Assembly (NCBI GenBank): GCA_963965975.1 | Contig: OZ014417.1 | Coordinates: 4,941,821-5,005,820, forward strand | Direction of reading: 5' to 3' | From: Xestospongia bergquistia | Taxonomy: Eukaryota; Porifera; Demospongiae; Haplosclerida; Petrosiidae | DNA length: 64,000 nt | Shown here: piece by piece, positions 25,379 through 37,416 of the stretch | Position numbering within the stretch: the first letter of the stretch is position 1 | How the letters are laid out: each line of letters opens with the position of its first letter | Notes under the pieces: model-generated | Databases searched by the model: none | Told to the model about the DNA's origin: nothing | Seen by the model: only the letters and a program-made list of their open reading frames with translations | Translations under genes and position numbers: made by a program

Positions 25379-28075
25379 CTAATGCACATGAAGTATTGAC
25401 ACTATTTATTTGCCTTAGGGCTGTAGCGAGGAACGTTATTTACTGCAGAACACTGTTAAATGACTTGGCAAAACGGAATTCAGTTCCTTCTCCTTTCTTG
25501 CTAAATGGCCCTGCAGAAGTAATGTCCTAAGTTTTCTAGTATAAACCATTACAAAGTCATACTCATACAAAAGTAAACACTATGGGGGTAAAAAGGCTTG
25601 TACTAAATAAAAACGCTCGACTAATTTTATTGAGACTCGCTATATATATTTTACAAAATATACCAGTTACTGAAGTCTTTATATTACGGACTAGTGAGAT
25701 ATTATATTTCAAAAAGACTTACGATAAGCTTAGTTAAGACAACAAAACACTAAAACTAAGGGTTAAAGCTCACTGAATTTAAAAGTCATATACTACAGCA
25801 CATGGAGTACTGCTTCTCTGACCGTGTTTGTTACTACTGTCTTTCCCTTTCTTGTAGCGAGGAATTGCCTTCATGGAATACAGTTCCTTCTTCTGTCTTG
25901 CTCCACAGCCCTGTAGAAGTGAAGTCCTAACACATTAGTTGCTAAAATGAAGTAATGCATTTCTAATGATTTGTAGTACAACCATTACAAACACATTCAC
26001 GTATGATATAGGACAATACTCAAGACTCAAAAAAATCTCCACAATATGCACATTTTATAATACATAGTGCATAGATAACTTACGGGACAGGAAGTCTACA
26101 CATGATAATCATATTCATAAGTATACACAATACAACAACCAACCAATAATAATGCAGCACAAGCTGATACTGACACAAATGTAGAGACAGTGAGGGTAAA
26201 TAGCGCTGCAAAAAAAATTGTGACAAACCATTACAACCTGATACTGATACAAAAGTAGACACAATAGATTTAAATGGGCTACATTGTACTAAATATACTG
26301 GAAAAGGACTAGTCAGATATGTTTCCAAAAGACTTACGACAGGCTTAGTTCAGATAACAGATGCGCTAAACCTAGGGGCTAAAGATCACTGAATATACTA
26401 ACACACATGGAACTGCATGGAATACAGTTCCTTCTTATGTCTTGTTAAACAGCCCTGCAGAAATAAAGTCCTGACACATTCATTGCTAAAATGAAGTAAT
26501 GCAGTCCATGACTTCTAGTACAAACCATTACAAGCTGATACTGGTACAAAAGTAGACACAATAGTTTAAAGTCAAGCTAGATATACTAACAAACATGAAG
26601 TATTGACACTTGACAGTATTTATTTACCCTTGGGCTGTACCGAGGAACATTATTGTCTCGGATTTACTGCAGAGAACACTGTCAAATGATTTGGCTGAAT
26701 GAAATCCAGTTCCTTCTTCTGTCTTGCTAAATAAAGTCATGATTCATTGCTTGCTAAAACGAAGTAATGCTGTCTAGCACAAACTATTACAAACTGATAC
26801 TACAAAAGCACTAAACTAAGGGCTAAAGCTCATTGAATTTAAAGTCAAGGTAGACAAGACTAAAGCTCATTGAATTTTAAGTCAAGGTAGATAGGGCTAA
26901 AGCTCATTGAATTTTAAGTCAAGGTAGATATACTAATGCACATGAAGTATTGACACTATTTATTTGCCTTAGGGCTGTAGCGAGGAACGTTATTTACTGC
27001 AGAACACTGTTAAATGACTTGGCAAAACGGAATTCAGTTCCTTCTTTCTTGCTAAATGGCCCTGCAGAAGTAATGTCCTAAGTTTTCTAGTATAAACCAT
27101 TACAAAGTCATACTCATACAAAAGTAAACACTATGGGGGTAAAAAGGCTTGTACTAAATAAAAACGCTCGACTAATTTTATTGAGACTCGCTATATATAT
27201 TGTACAAAATATACCAGTTACTGAAGTCTTTATATTACGGACTAGTGAGATATTATATTTCAAAAAGACTTACGATAAGCTTAGTTAAGATAACAAAACA
27301 CTAAAACTAAGGGCTAAAGCTCACTGAATTTAAAAGTCATATATTACAGCACATGGAGTACTGCTTCTCTGACCGTATTTGTTACTACTGTCTTTCCCTT
27401 TCTTGTAGCGAGGAATTGCCTTCATGGAATACAGTTCCTTCTTCTGTCTTGCTCCACAGCCCTGTAGAAGTGAAGTCCTAACACATTAGTTGCTAAAATG
27501 AAGTAATGCATTTCTAATGATTTGTAGTACAACCATTACAAACACATTCACGTATGATATAGGACAATACTCAAGACTCAAAAAAATCTCCACAATATGC
27601 ACATTTTATAATACATAGTGCATAGATAACTTACGGGACAGGAAGTCTACACATGATAATCATATTCATAAGTATACACAATACAACAACCAACCAATAA
27701 TAATGCAGCACAAGCTGATACTGACACAAACGTAGAGACAGTGAGGGTAAATAGCGCTGCAAAAAAATTGTGACAAACCATTACAAGCTGATACTGATAC
27801 AAAAGTAGACACAATAGATTTAAATGGGCTACATTGTACTAAATATACTGGAAAAGGACTAGTCAGATATGTTTCCAAATGACTTACGACAGGCTTAGTT
27901 CAGATAACAGATGTGCTAAACCTAGGGGCTAAAGATCACTGAATATACTAACACACATGGAACTGCATGGAATACAGTTCCTTCTTATGTCTTGTTAAAC
28001 AGCCCTGCAGAAATAAAGTCCTGACACATTGATTGCTAAAATGAAGTAATGCAGTCCATGATTTCTAGTACAAAC
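25379..28075. repeat. recent ~1.55-kb tandem duplication in array B
   Basis: 25379-26530 and 26933-28075 are nearly identical. Both read 'ggcaaaacggaattcagttc', 'ctcgctatatatatt', the 170-bp sub-block, 'cgctgcaaaaaaa(a)ttgtgac' and 'atggaactgcatggaatac'. The few differences are single bases and a four-base deletion near 27040. Confidence 0.85.
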
Positions 28076-29059
28076 CATTACAAGCTGATACTGATACCAC
28101 AGCAGACACAATGGTGGTAAAAAGCCTGTAAAAACACGTGACTGGCTACATTATACTAAATATACTGGTTACCAAAGTGTATATGTTATATAGACAAGGA
28201 CAGGTAAGATATTATGTTTTAAAATGACTTATTACAGGCTTAGTTAAGGTAATAAATGCACTAAAACTAAGAGCTAAATCTCACTGAATTTAAACGTCAA
28301 GCTAGATATACTAACATACATGAGTACTGCTACTCTGACCATATTTGTTACTACTGTCTTACCCTTTTGTTGCAGTGAGGAACATCATTATCAAACAAGC
28401 TGATACTGATACAAAAGTAGACGCAATGGGGGTAAATAGGCTTGTAGTAAATAAAACACGTGACTAATATTATTCAGACTTGCTACATTGTGCTAAATAT
28501 ACTGATTACTAAAGTCTATATATTACAGAGAAAAGACTAGTGAGATATTTTTGACTTATCACAGGGTTAGTTCAGATAACAGATGCACTAAAAGTACTGA
28601 ATTTAAAACTTAAGTTGGGCAAGCTAGATATACACACACACGTGGAGTACTGCTACTCTGACCGTATTTGACTACTGTCTTTCCCTTTTGTTGTAGCGAG
28701 GAACATCACTGTCAAATGACTCGTCTGTATGGAATCCAGTTCCTTCTTCTGTCTTGCTAAACAGCCCTGCAGAAGTAAAGTCGAGACACACGGTTGCTAA
28801 AATGAAGGAATGGCATCTAAATTTATTAATTTCTAGTACAAATTTGGTGCCAGTAGTCTTGCTAAACAGCCCTGCAGAAGTAAAATGCTGACACACTGTA
28901 GAAATGTGGCACCACTATTGTGAACTGAGAATGTTCAGTTGATGATGGATATTGCGCCATGATAATAACAACTATATAACTCCGTATATCTTATCTATAG
29001 TACACAATGAACATTGTCTGTCTGAATATACGTTTATTAATCAGTTGTAGAGAACTAGG

Positions 29060-29115
29060 GGGCAGGGGAATGGAGCCCCCCCACTTTTGAAATTGGGGGG
29101 GGGGGGCTCTGCCCC
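29060..29115. repeat. G/C-run inverted repeat
   Basis: 'gggggcaggggaatggagcc' and, after an AT-rich loop, a run of about 12 G followed by 'ctctgccccc' form an imperfect hairpin. It resembles the end of some repeat but has no partner in the window. G runs of this length may also form quadruplexes. Confidence 0.5.
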
Positions 29116-29265
29116 CTTACTGTTTGCTTTTTGACTGTGTGATATACAAGTATGCATGATGAATTCCACTCCTCACTAACAAACTGGGTGAAAAATAATT
29201 TGATTATTCAAACAATCAACCACCTGTATATGAATCAATGACATTCACGAATTGGTATGCTAAAG

Positions 29266-29394
29266 TTAATTGCTCAAAGAAGCTAAGTGTGAAAATAATC
29301 GTTTCACCAAAGTGTCTGGAGTGATCAAAGCTTTTGGTACAAATATGAGTACTTATAGAGGAGAGGTCAACTGTGTTGTCACTACTGCTAAGGT
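29266..29394 (+). other. unassigned exon-like open frame
   Basis: A frame of about 40 codons (LLKEAKCENNRFTKVSGV, then IKAFGTNMSTYRGEVNC, ending TTAK) runs into a donor-like AAG|gtataa at 29394. The composition is protein-like, but no family is recognised and no partner exon was found. Confidence that it is coding is low. Confidence 0.25.
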
Positions 29395-30834
29395 ATAATA
29401 ATATTATTAAAGGTGCATATTGTCACATTTGAATGCAGCTTAACAACAAATTATACTATTATGAAATCGCGAATGCCAAGGTTTAGTTGGAGTCCATATA
29501 AATGGAGACAATGATTTAACGGACATATTAGACAAGATGAGAAAAAGAGTGAGTGAGCTAGAGTGAGTGCATGAGAGAGGAGGAAAGAGCTTTAGTATGT
29601 AAGATACTGTCTTATAAAGTCTCAGTATATTGAATTAAAGAATACTTAATAGAGCAGTTTACAACAAATACTATCGAATCAGCCACAGTCCCATTCTAGT
29701 AAACAACAACAGCACAACGTCTTGTAATGGTGGCTTTCAAAAAGCCATTTAGTAGAGCAGAGCAGGAGTAATTTTGCTGCAATCGCAGTTAACATTAAGG
29801 GTGTCTGTTGTTTCCTTTACAGGAAACACATTAAAAGAGGTAAAACAAATTTTAATTTCTCTGATATAAAGTACATTATATGCGTTATCTAATATAAAGT
29901 GCTGATGATGAGTGATTTGGTATGGTAGTCCACCTCCCAGTAGGTCAAGGCACTGCAATTCTTTGGGTACTTGTTCTTCCTAGCATAGTTGAGTACAATC
30001 AAACTTGATAAAATTCATGAGAGGAGTAGTTTCGAAAACCAGCTACAGTACAAAGATATGCAAGTGCATATATTACAAAAAATAATGGATTATTAGGGCA
30101 ATAAGCTGATAATAAAACACACACCAGAAGTGTCCAAGAAAAAAAGCACAAGAAGATGCCAGTAACAAAGATCTTATAATATCCTGTCCACACATTAACT
30201 ATCTGTCTAGATAATGAGAACAAAGAAAACTCATAAAATATTCATTATTTAAAAGTAGTATTACTGGCACTATTTGATGTCTGAGTTTGCTGTACATAGT
30301 ATATCCAAAATATCTTTATAATATAATGTAGTGATACATTAGAACATCCCAGACAATTACAAAAATAGATGACTGTGAAGACAAATGACAGAAATGACTA
30401 AAGAATCTTGACTTATGACTTGTTATTTCTCAAATGTTATACTTGAAAACAGAGAAACCTAAAAATATAAAATTCTATTTATCAACTCTTATAATTCCCA
30501 ATTGTAACAATGACCTGATATGAACATAACAGACTATACACTTTAGATATATGAAGTACTTCACAGCAATACTTGGGATAAATCTGATATTCAACAGTAT
30601 AATTACCACTAGTTATATGTACAGATTGCAATTGCAAATTTATTTTTACTGAAAATAAGCTTAACCTATTGCTTTTACTAATTCTAGCTATATCACCTTC
30701 ACTTTCGTAATACATTAGTAATTAATAGTATTATATGTAGATATTTTTCATAACTATGCAACCTGTATACACTGTATTTAAAATTAAATCAATTTGCAAT
30801 GAATTATCTTTTACAGTTTTGTTACATAATTTAT
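29395..30834. other. AT-rich region without recognised gene
   Basis: Only short frames lacking family motifs (for example 29749-29958 and 30482-30715 on the minus strand). A GAGA/GTGAGT-rich stretch lies near 29535-29590. No transposon ends recognised. Confidence 0.5.
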
Positions 30835-30842
30835 ATGTATAG

Positions 30843-31324
30843 CAGGCATGGGGTCAAATACATTGAATAGTATTTAAATACAAATACAAATACTCTCAAA
30901 ACATGAAATACAATATACAAATACAAATACTTCTAGCAGGAATGTATTTCAAATACAAATACAAATACTTTGAAAAGTATTTAAATGCTTTCCAAATACT
31001 TCTTTATACTATCCCAGCAGGAAAATCCCCATTATTTGCTTTACATATAATGAACTAATCATTACAAATTATTGATAATCTCTTCAAATGTTTTGTCAGT
31101 TAGGCAACATTGATCAGGGCAGGAAAAACTTTTCCTACTATGCTGAATAGTCTTTCCACAGAAACAAACAATTTAAAAAGGAGTATTTAAAGATTTCATG
31201 AAGTATTTCAAATACAAATACAAATACTTCCTGTTTCAAAATTTCAAAATACAAATACAAATACTCAAAAAAAGTATTTAAATACAGCTAAATACAAATA
31301 CTCATATATTTGACCCCAAGCCTG
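30843..31324. mobile_element. hAT-type MITE with perfect 8-bp TSD
   Basis: It begins caggcatggggtcaaata and ends tatttgaccccaagcctg (16 of 18 inverted). The flank atgtatag occurs at 30835-30842 and 31325-31332. An 8-bp duplication and CAGG..TGGGG termini are typical of the hAT superfamily. The 482-bp interior is filled with repeats of 'aaatacaaatac' and 'gtatttaaata' in both orientations, the usual sub-terminal repeat pattern. It has no transposase frame. Confidence 0.93.
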
Positions 31325-31332
31325 ATGTATAG

Positions 31333-32369
31333 TATATAATAATGGATCACATATGATCTGTTTTGTAATATTGAACCACTTCTGTCAACCTGTTTCTATA
31401 TGTGATACAACTATTTGAGACTCATGCAAGATATTTGTGTGTAATTTAGTCTATCTTTAAATCTATAACCACATTTTCTTTGAATCATTTAAGTGTTAAT
31501 TAAGTGTGTGTAAGCCTGCCTCATTCCTGATTTCTGTAATAGTTCTTATCTTTGTTCATTGTCCTTCCATTTAGTTTGATCTTTGTTCTTTATTCAATTT
31601 CAGATAAATACCTGATTTTGTTTGTTCCTGACTGTATCAATTTCGTTTAAATACAACTTCTACTTAAACTTAGTTGTGACGAGAACAGAGCTGCATATTC
31701 AACTGCAGTCTTGCCATAGAACTATACAAAAACTTTCAACAGTTACTAGTGACACTGATAGTCTAAAAGGCTATATAGAAAAGATTCTCCATATTTTCAA
31801 ATGTAATGTCAAAGTTTATGTCACAAAGAGTGTGACATAATTCTTTTACAACTTACTAAAGTGTATTGTATAGGCTTATTTAACTAAACTCACCATTGCC
31901 ACTTTCTTATTTGTAGAATTTATTTTTTCAAGAGATTAGAAGTATTTGATAAGGTGCTATTTTTGCACATTACGAACGTTTTAGCGCTATATTCAATATT
32001 GTCCAGTAAAAATGGTACTTTTATTTGGCTAATGGTTGATTAAGGCATTACAAACATTTGTTGATCATTTGTCTTTTGTGCATATTGCTAAAAATAGAGA
32101 AAAGGGAGCTTCATTACTGTATTGTCAAAATAACTTAAATCCCAACTTATGTATTGTTAGTACTCATCAATAGACCTGATTTAATAACATTATTTAATAT
32201 ATTTGGGTTGATGTAGCCAGCACTTTACCATGACTGTTTGATTTTATAGAGATAAGGTGAGCTTGTATTCACTTCTTAACTTTTTTCTGGAGCAGAAGAA
32301 ATTCCTCCCATGGGATTTCCATGTGATCCTGTAATGTGTTTTAATGCTTAGTGATTTTTTTGTTAGTAG
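31333..32369. other. no recognised gene
   Basis: AT-rich. One plus-strand frame of about 72 codons at 31622-31840 (ending VYVTKSVT) is open but has no recognisable motif or splice context. Confidence 0.45.
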
Positions 32370-32373
32370 GTAT

Positions 32374-32690
32374 ATTGTGTAGTGGTTGCTAGTCGATAAA
32401 CTGTAGACATTGTTAGTAGATAGACTATAGAGGTTGCTAGTAAGTAGGCTACATTGTAGAGGTTGCTAGTAGATAGACTGTATAGGCTGCTAGTGGTTAT
32501 GTATACATTGCCTGCAGAAGTCTCTTGTAAGTAGACTGTAGTGGTTGCTAGTAGAAAATTTGTTGAGGCTTTTAGTAGAAAGACTGTAGAAGTTGCTAGT
32601 AGGTAGGTTTATAAAGGCAAGTAGTAGATAGACTTTAGAAACTGCTATAGTAGATGGACTGTAGAGGTTGCCAGTAGATAGATTGTAAAT
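32374..32690. repeat. ~27-bp diverged minisatellite
   Basis: About twelve degenerate copies of a unit like 'gtagaggttgctagtagata' plus 'gactgta'. The long minus-strand frames here (32490-32843) are a by-product of the repeat. Confidence 0.8.
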
Positions 32691-32699
32691 GTAGAGGAA

Positions 32700-33905
32700 C
32701 CATAAGCTTAGACGTTGATTCAGGAAAGTTAGAAAGAAATGTGGTTGTAAAATCCACAGTGACCATAATATTTGTGCCAATAGCGGCAATACTGTGTTCA
32801 TGATATTTGATATACACATACAATACAGGTAGAAGGTACACATATCTTATTGTCTTGTAATTTTTATGTTTTACTGAAGAATGATATGTTCTGATATAAT
32901 TACATTTTCTTAACTACAGTAATTGATCAATAAATGTATAGGGTTGATTTTGCTAAAGATAAATGTCTTCATGATTTTGGTATAAAATTAAATCAGGAGA
33001 TAACATAAATTGTCGGAGTCCTGGTTGCAGTAAAACTAGAGTATAGAGACAAAAAATGTTACTCCAGAAAAAAAATTTGAGAGAGAATCAATTCTTTGAA
33101 GGAATTAAGAATGTTGAGTGTTGGGGAATTATCAAATAGATATTTTTTGAAAGTGTAGTCTAGTAAGAATAATACTATAATATATATCATTCCCCCTGGC
33201 ATGTTTGCATCTTATAACTAGGTAGTACTAAATTTGCTTTGAATTATTTTTATGTACATACACATGTATTGCATATGTTAGCTTTGCATCATATTCTGCA
33301 ACAATTTGTAATCTTGTGAAGACTTTGACAAGTACTATCTAGAAAGGCCATCTTCAATTGTAAAGATTATTTGGGATGGTGCTATTGGAATTGGGTAATT
33401 GACTTTGAACACACAAAGACCATAGCTGATCAAATATACATGAAAAGCACATACTTCTGCTATGAAAAACTTTCAAAATTAACTTAAATTAGGTGGCACA
33501 AATTCATTCATTTTAAAGGACTTTAAGATAAATTTTAAAATAATATATTTATGTACATAAAGATTCCAGGAGCTACACGAGTGACATCTCAACTTCAATT
33601 ATATGTATAGCTTTCTTAGAAATAGGCACATTAAAGAGATGTTTACATGGAGATAAAATAAATTTGTCTATACCAGCTGTAAGACAAATGCTCTTATATT
33701 AAGGGTACTACCCTCTCCTCTTGCTAGATTTGTTAAGATGAAAATAAAATATAAAGAACGGGTCAAATCATGAAAAAGAAATAAATAAAATTCAAATTTA
33801 ACTTTTCTAAATTCCTTTTAAATTTTAACAAAATCCCAAACAACGTTGTTGCCTTAAACACAGATTTGACAAGAAAACGATATTTATTAATTGCTATCCT
33901 TGGGC
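32700..33905. other. AT-rich region without recognised gene
   Basis: No open frame with family motifs and no terminal repeats seen. Confidence 0.45.
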
Positions 33906-33913
33906 CTTGGCTG

Positions 33914-34774
33914 CATAGGCGTATTTAGACCCGGGCCAGCACGGGCTTTGCCCGGGTAAACTTGGCCAGACCAAAATTAATTACATTTTTTCAAAGATAA
34001 AGTTATTGCTTTTATTTACACAAAAAGATTAACCACTAACACATGCCATGTATGACTTCACAGTTAGCAATTAGCACCTCTTTTATGAACTGTGATCTGA
34101 GTCAGACTGAGTGCCAATATGAAAAGACTCTTGTAGACTTGGGCCTCTAGTAATAGTAGCAGTAGTGGTGTAGGCTGGTCCATCAAAAAAATCATACAAT
34201 GTTCCAGAGAGTGAGGAATATGACAGTGGAAATGACAGCAATGAAGAAATTGACAGAGAAATTAGAGGATTAAATGATCAAGATGGTTAGCTGTAAATTT
34301 AATAACGAAGTAGTTTGAAATTATTCTTTCTACTTTTCTTGTACTCTGCAGACACAGATGGTGATGGTATTGATCTACAGATTCATAGGGTATAGGTAAT
34401 GATATATCCACAATACCAGGAGTTAACGTAAATGTACATGTTGGTGATGTAGCATCAACCTCAAGCCGAGAGTAGATGGTCCTGCAGACATAGCTAAAGA
34501 TAAATCCGAAAAGCCTATTCAACCAGTCGGCATTGATTTTCCACTTTCTGTTTTAGTCGATTGTTTAAACCTAGATGGTACCAAGCAACAGTAGGTTTTC
34601 TAGTATAGCAATCCAAATGATGCATTCATTCAGAACGGGTTCAGGGACAGGAAACATACCTTGTTTTTGGTTGAGTAAAAGTTTAAAATTGTTAATAACT
34701 ATTAATAACTACTAATTCATAATGATGAATAATTAATAAGCCCTAGTACTTTTAGAGACCTAGATACGCCTATG
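33914..34774 (+). mobile_element. internally deleted hAT element, perfect 8-bp TSD
   Basis: It starts cataggcgtatttag and ends ctagatacgcctatg, so the TIR is CATAGGCGTAT(T/C)TAG. The target duplication cttggctg is at 33906-33913 and 34775-34782. A GC-rich inverted word follows the left TIR (cccgggccagcacgggctttgcccggg region, 33930-33957). At 861 bp it is far shorter than an autonomous hAT element and keeps only the start of the transposase. Confidence 0.92.
34190..34675 (+). pseudogene. hAT transposase N-terminal remnant (zf-TTF type)
   Basis: Pieces on the plus strand match the beginning of TTF-zinc-finger hAT transposases: an acidic VPESEEYDSGNDSNEEI (34201-34260), GPADIAKDKSEKPIQPVG (34480-34533, compare 'PaDIA...kPxQP'), then RWYQ (34577) and DAFIQNGFRDRKHT (34619-34660, compare 'F..GFxxWKHA'). 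Stops and frame changes separate them, and the cysteines of the finger and the whole DDE/dimerisation region are gone. It lies wholly inside the 33914-34774 element. Confidence 0.6.
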
Positions 34775-34782
34775 CTTGGCTG

Positions 34783-35408
34783 ATTTTGTACTGTCCAGGA
34801 GTTTGTCCCTGCTCACCCACTCTATTGACATTCCTCAGGTACTAGAAAACCATGCCTTATTAAATATTTGTGGTTTCAAGTGTTTTGATAGGGTGGAGCT
34901 GCAGTTGCTGTATACGGAAAACTTACAACAACATTGTATATAGGGTGGAGCTGCAGATACGGAAAACTTACAACATTGTGTGTAGACAGAACATTCTTTC
35001 GATTTAGCTAATATATTATAAATGATAGCTAATTAAATCCTTTCTAAACAGTTTGTTTACTAATTTTTTTAAAAATCACTTTTCATATTTTCTTTAAAAA
35101 AAATTTTTTAGCATAACCTTGTTAGTATAAACAATAATCAAGAAACTAGCACTGCAGTTACTGGTCTCCAGGAACGTTTCTCCTTAATTTCTTACACTAG
35201 ATTGTTTTGCATACAAATTTAAAAAACATTAGGTTATTATAAACATTTACATGAATTTTATTACCGAGTTAAAAATAGTGACAAGCTTCACATTCTTATT
35301 TGCAAATATAAAATCATAATGACTTGTAATATACAAGGTGACAACATCATTCAATGTGACTTCTTAATATACATCATTACAATGGTTCACAAAAAATGGA
35401 CTCAATAG
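34783..35408. other. no recognised gene; short duplication
   Basis: A word of about 36 bp ('agggtggagctgcag' ... 'atacggaaaacttacaac') is present twice (34896-34932 and 34941-34976). The rest is AT-rich. Confidence 0.5.
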
Positions 35409-35700
35409 CCAGCAATAAGGGGAAATGTACTAAAATGAACAAATGGCCTTGTTGCTGGGTGGGAAAGACACACCCATATCAAAACAACTGACGATAGTAT
35501 TTGTACTAACCTGACACACTTGAATATCATATCGTCGTTCACATTCAAAGTCTCAAAAGCCAGCAATAAGAGGAAATGCACTAAAAAATGAACAAATGGC
35601 CTTATTGCTGGGTGGGAAAGACACACCCATATCAAAACAACTGACGATAGTATTTGTACTAACCTGACACACTTGAATATCATATCGTCGTTCACATTCA
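35409..35700. repeat. ~150-bp tandem duplication
   Basis: Two adjacent near-identical copies (35409-35559 and 35560-35700), each with 'tgctgggtgggaaagacaca' and 'cttgaatatcatatcgtcgt'. On the minus strand each copy has a short frame ending in a donor-like CAG|gttagtac (one copy reads CYECERRYDIQVCQ), so an exon may have been duplicated. No family recognised. Confidence 0.8.
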
Positions 35701-37334
35701 TAGCACTGGAGTTGTGCTTTAGACCTAACAAGGCTTTTGAAAATCAAACCAGCAACCTATGTAGGATAAACTGTGTCCTCCAGTTATTGCATGTAACACC
35801 CCTGGCAAAACATCTGTGTGGAAATTAGAAACCCCAAACTTTGTTGAAGCATTGATGAATTATTTTAATAGGTATACCACAAGCAGAATTAACACCAGTA
35901 CAGAAAGAATACTTAAACATTGAGTGTGCAGTAGAAGATAACGTTGTTAATTCACAGATGATAACAGTACTCATTTATTTCTAGGCAATATGATATAATA
36001 TATGTAATTTAATAGACATTGATGACATCAACACACATAGATTTTGGTGGCCAGAATGATGTAATAGAAGGAATAGAATTACTTGATGATCCCTTACTGT
36101 TCAATCAATGGAGGTAATAGAGATTTAAGAAATATACAACTGTAATCAAGTAAGATGTTTGTCTAATTAACAGAAACTGTTTAATATGTATACAATCACT
36201 GAGAAACAATGTCCTATCTGCAAGGAGGTCTGTTATAGTGTGTGTCGTTTATATTAACAATTAGATAGATGTTGGAGAAGAGTACACAAAAATACTACTA
36301 ATTTCAGTAGTGGACATAAAGAAGACCGCATATCAGAATTGTGGTGGAAGAAAATATCTTGTTAATCAGATGAATCATCCCATCATTTGTAAGCTGTTTA
36401 TTGTGGACAATAATGTCATAATAAAGCCTACAATGCATACCTTGCAATGAACGTCTAATGACTGTTAGCACAAAAGTTGCTTCATTACCTGATGTACAGA
36501 TAGTAGGCATTTCTCGAAACACACATTCAAGTAAAAAATCAAACAAGCCATTGTTGCTACAAGAGTAAGATGCAGGCAATGTAATCCATCTGATATTATA
36601 TCTGATAGGTCAATTACAATTGAAAGTACTACCAGACATGATTACACCTCAAGAACGTACAGATTACTTGGAATAGCTGTTAGTACTGATGACAATGAAA
36701 GTATCCTTTTAATCTTGCTTCCATTTAGGTTCATCATGGACATCCATCCAACATCTGTAGATACAGGTCACTGTAAGTTATTATACAGCTATAAGATACC
36801 TACATTAAAACAAACACAATAGACACTGCATTAGTGAAAACACCAGGTGGAGAATGGATTGAATATGATGACAATAATGTAAATACTAACTACGATTACA
36901 ACAGAAATATAGATTACATTTCAGTGAGTAAAGATAATGAAAACAATGCATCATTATGATTACCTCTTAGAGAAATGTATGTCTAGCTATATACAAGTCT
37001 GATGAGTCTGAGGTTAGCATGCAATTATTGTATATCACATAATACATATTGTAATTCATTTTGCTAACTATAGACTGTATTAAAAGTGATTGATTGTCCA
37101 CCAATTTTAACATGGAGCGAAGTCAGTCTGTTGTTAAAATGTGCATACTTTACTGTTATAATATTTCTATCAGAGTCCACTTGTTGTTGTTAATGAAGAC
37201 AAGGAAATAGTAAGTGCATTGCTAGCAAAGAATTTATTCTATATATTTGAATAAAGGACTGGAAAGAGATTAAGGCACCATACAATACTTTACAGCCAGG
37301 AGTGTGGCTAACTGCAAAAGCAAACAGTGTATAT

Positions 37335-37358
37335 ATTATGTATAAATATATATATATC

Positions 37359-37415
<57 letters not shown>
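37335..37415. repeat. (TA)n microsatellite in an intron
   Basis: A nearly pure TA run of about 50 bp or more within the 37329-37446 intron of the USP/ULP-like gene. This makes it the longest intron in that part of the gene. Confidence 0.9.

Positions 37416-37416
<1 letters not shown>

Larger units (their letters stand above)
5755..28895. repeat. array B: ~23 kb of 240-480 bp repeat units
   Basis: Recurring ordered words are 'ttgctaaaatgaagtaatgc', 'taagatttctagtacaaacc', 'acaagctgatactgatac', 'ggctaaagctcattgaattt', 'gaggaacattattgtcttgg', 'tttactgcagagaacactgt' and 'gaatggaatccagttccttc'. A short form is about 280 bp and a long form about 480 bp; the long form adds a segment with 'ttattcagacttgctacatt' and 'cttattacaggcttagttaa'. 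Dozens of units follow one another in the same orientation, strongest from 9000 to 28900 and more diverged at 5755-6730. Insertions are listed separately. Parts of the unit read as exon-like segments with splice-like borders (see findings), but stops and indels break most copies. Confidence 0.9.

Noticed and set aside
32490..32843. 117- and 68-codon minus-strand frames
   Set aside because: They arise from the 27-bp minisatellite; the residues repeat with its period and no motif is present.
34262..34522. 86-codon minus-strand frame containing TCTFTLT, superficially like a HECT C-lobe
   Set aside because: The plus strand of the same bases encodes the hAT transposase N-terminus within a well-delimited hAT element, so the minus frame is its shadow.
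35402..35747. Minus-strand frames of 109 and 64 codons
   Set aside because: Their length comes from the 150-bp tandem duplication; two frames are open at once and neither has a family match, so only a possible duplicated exon is noted.
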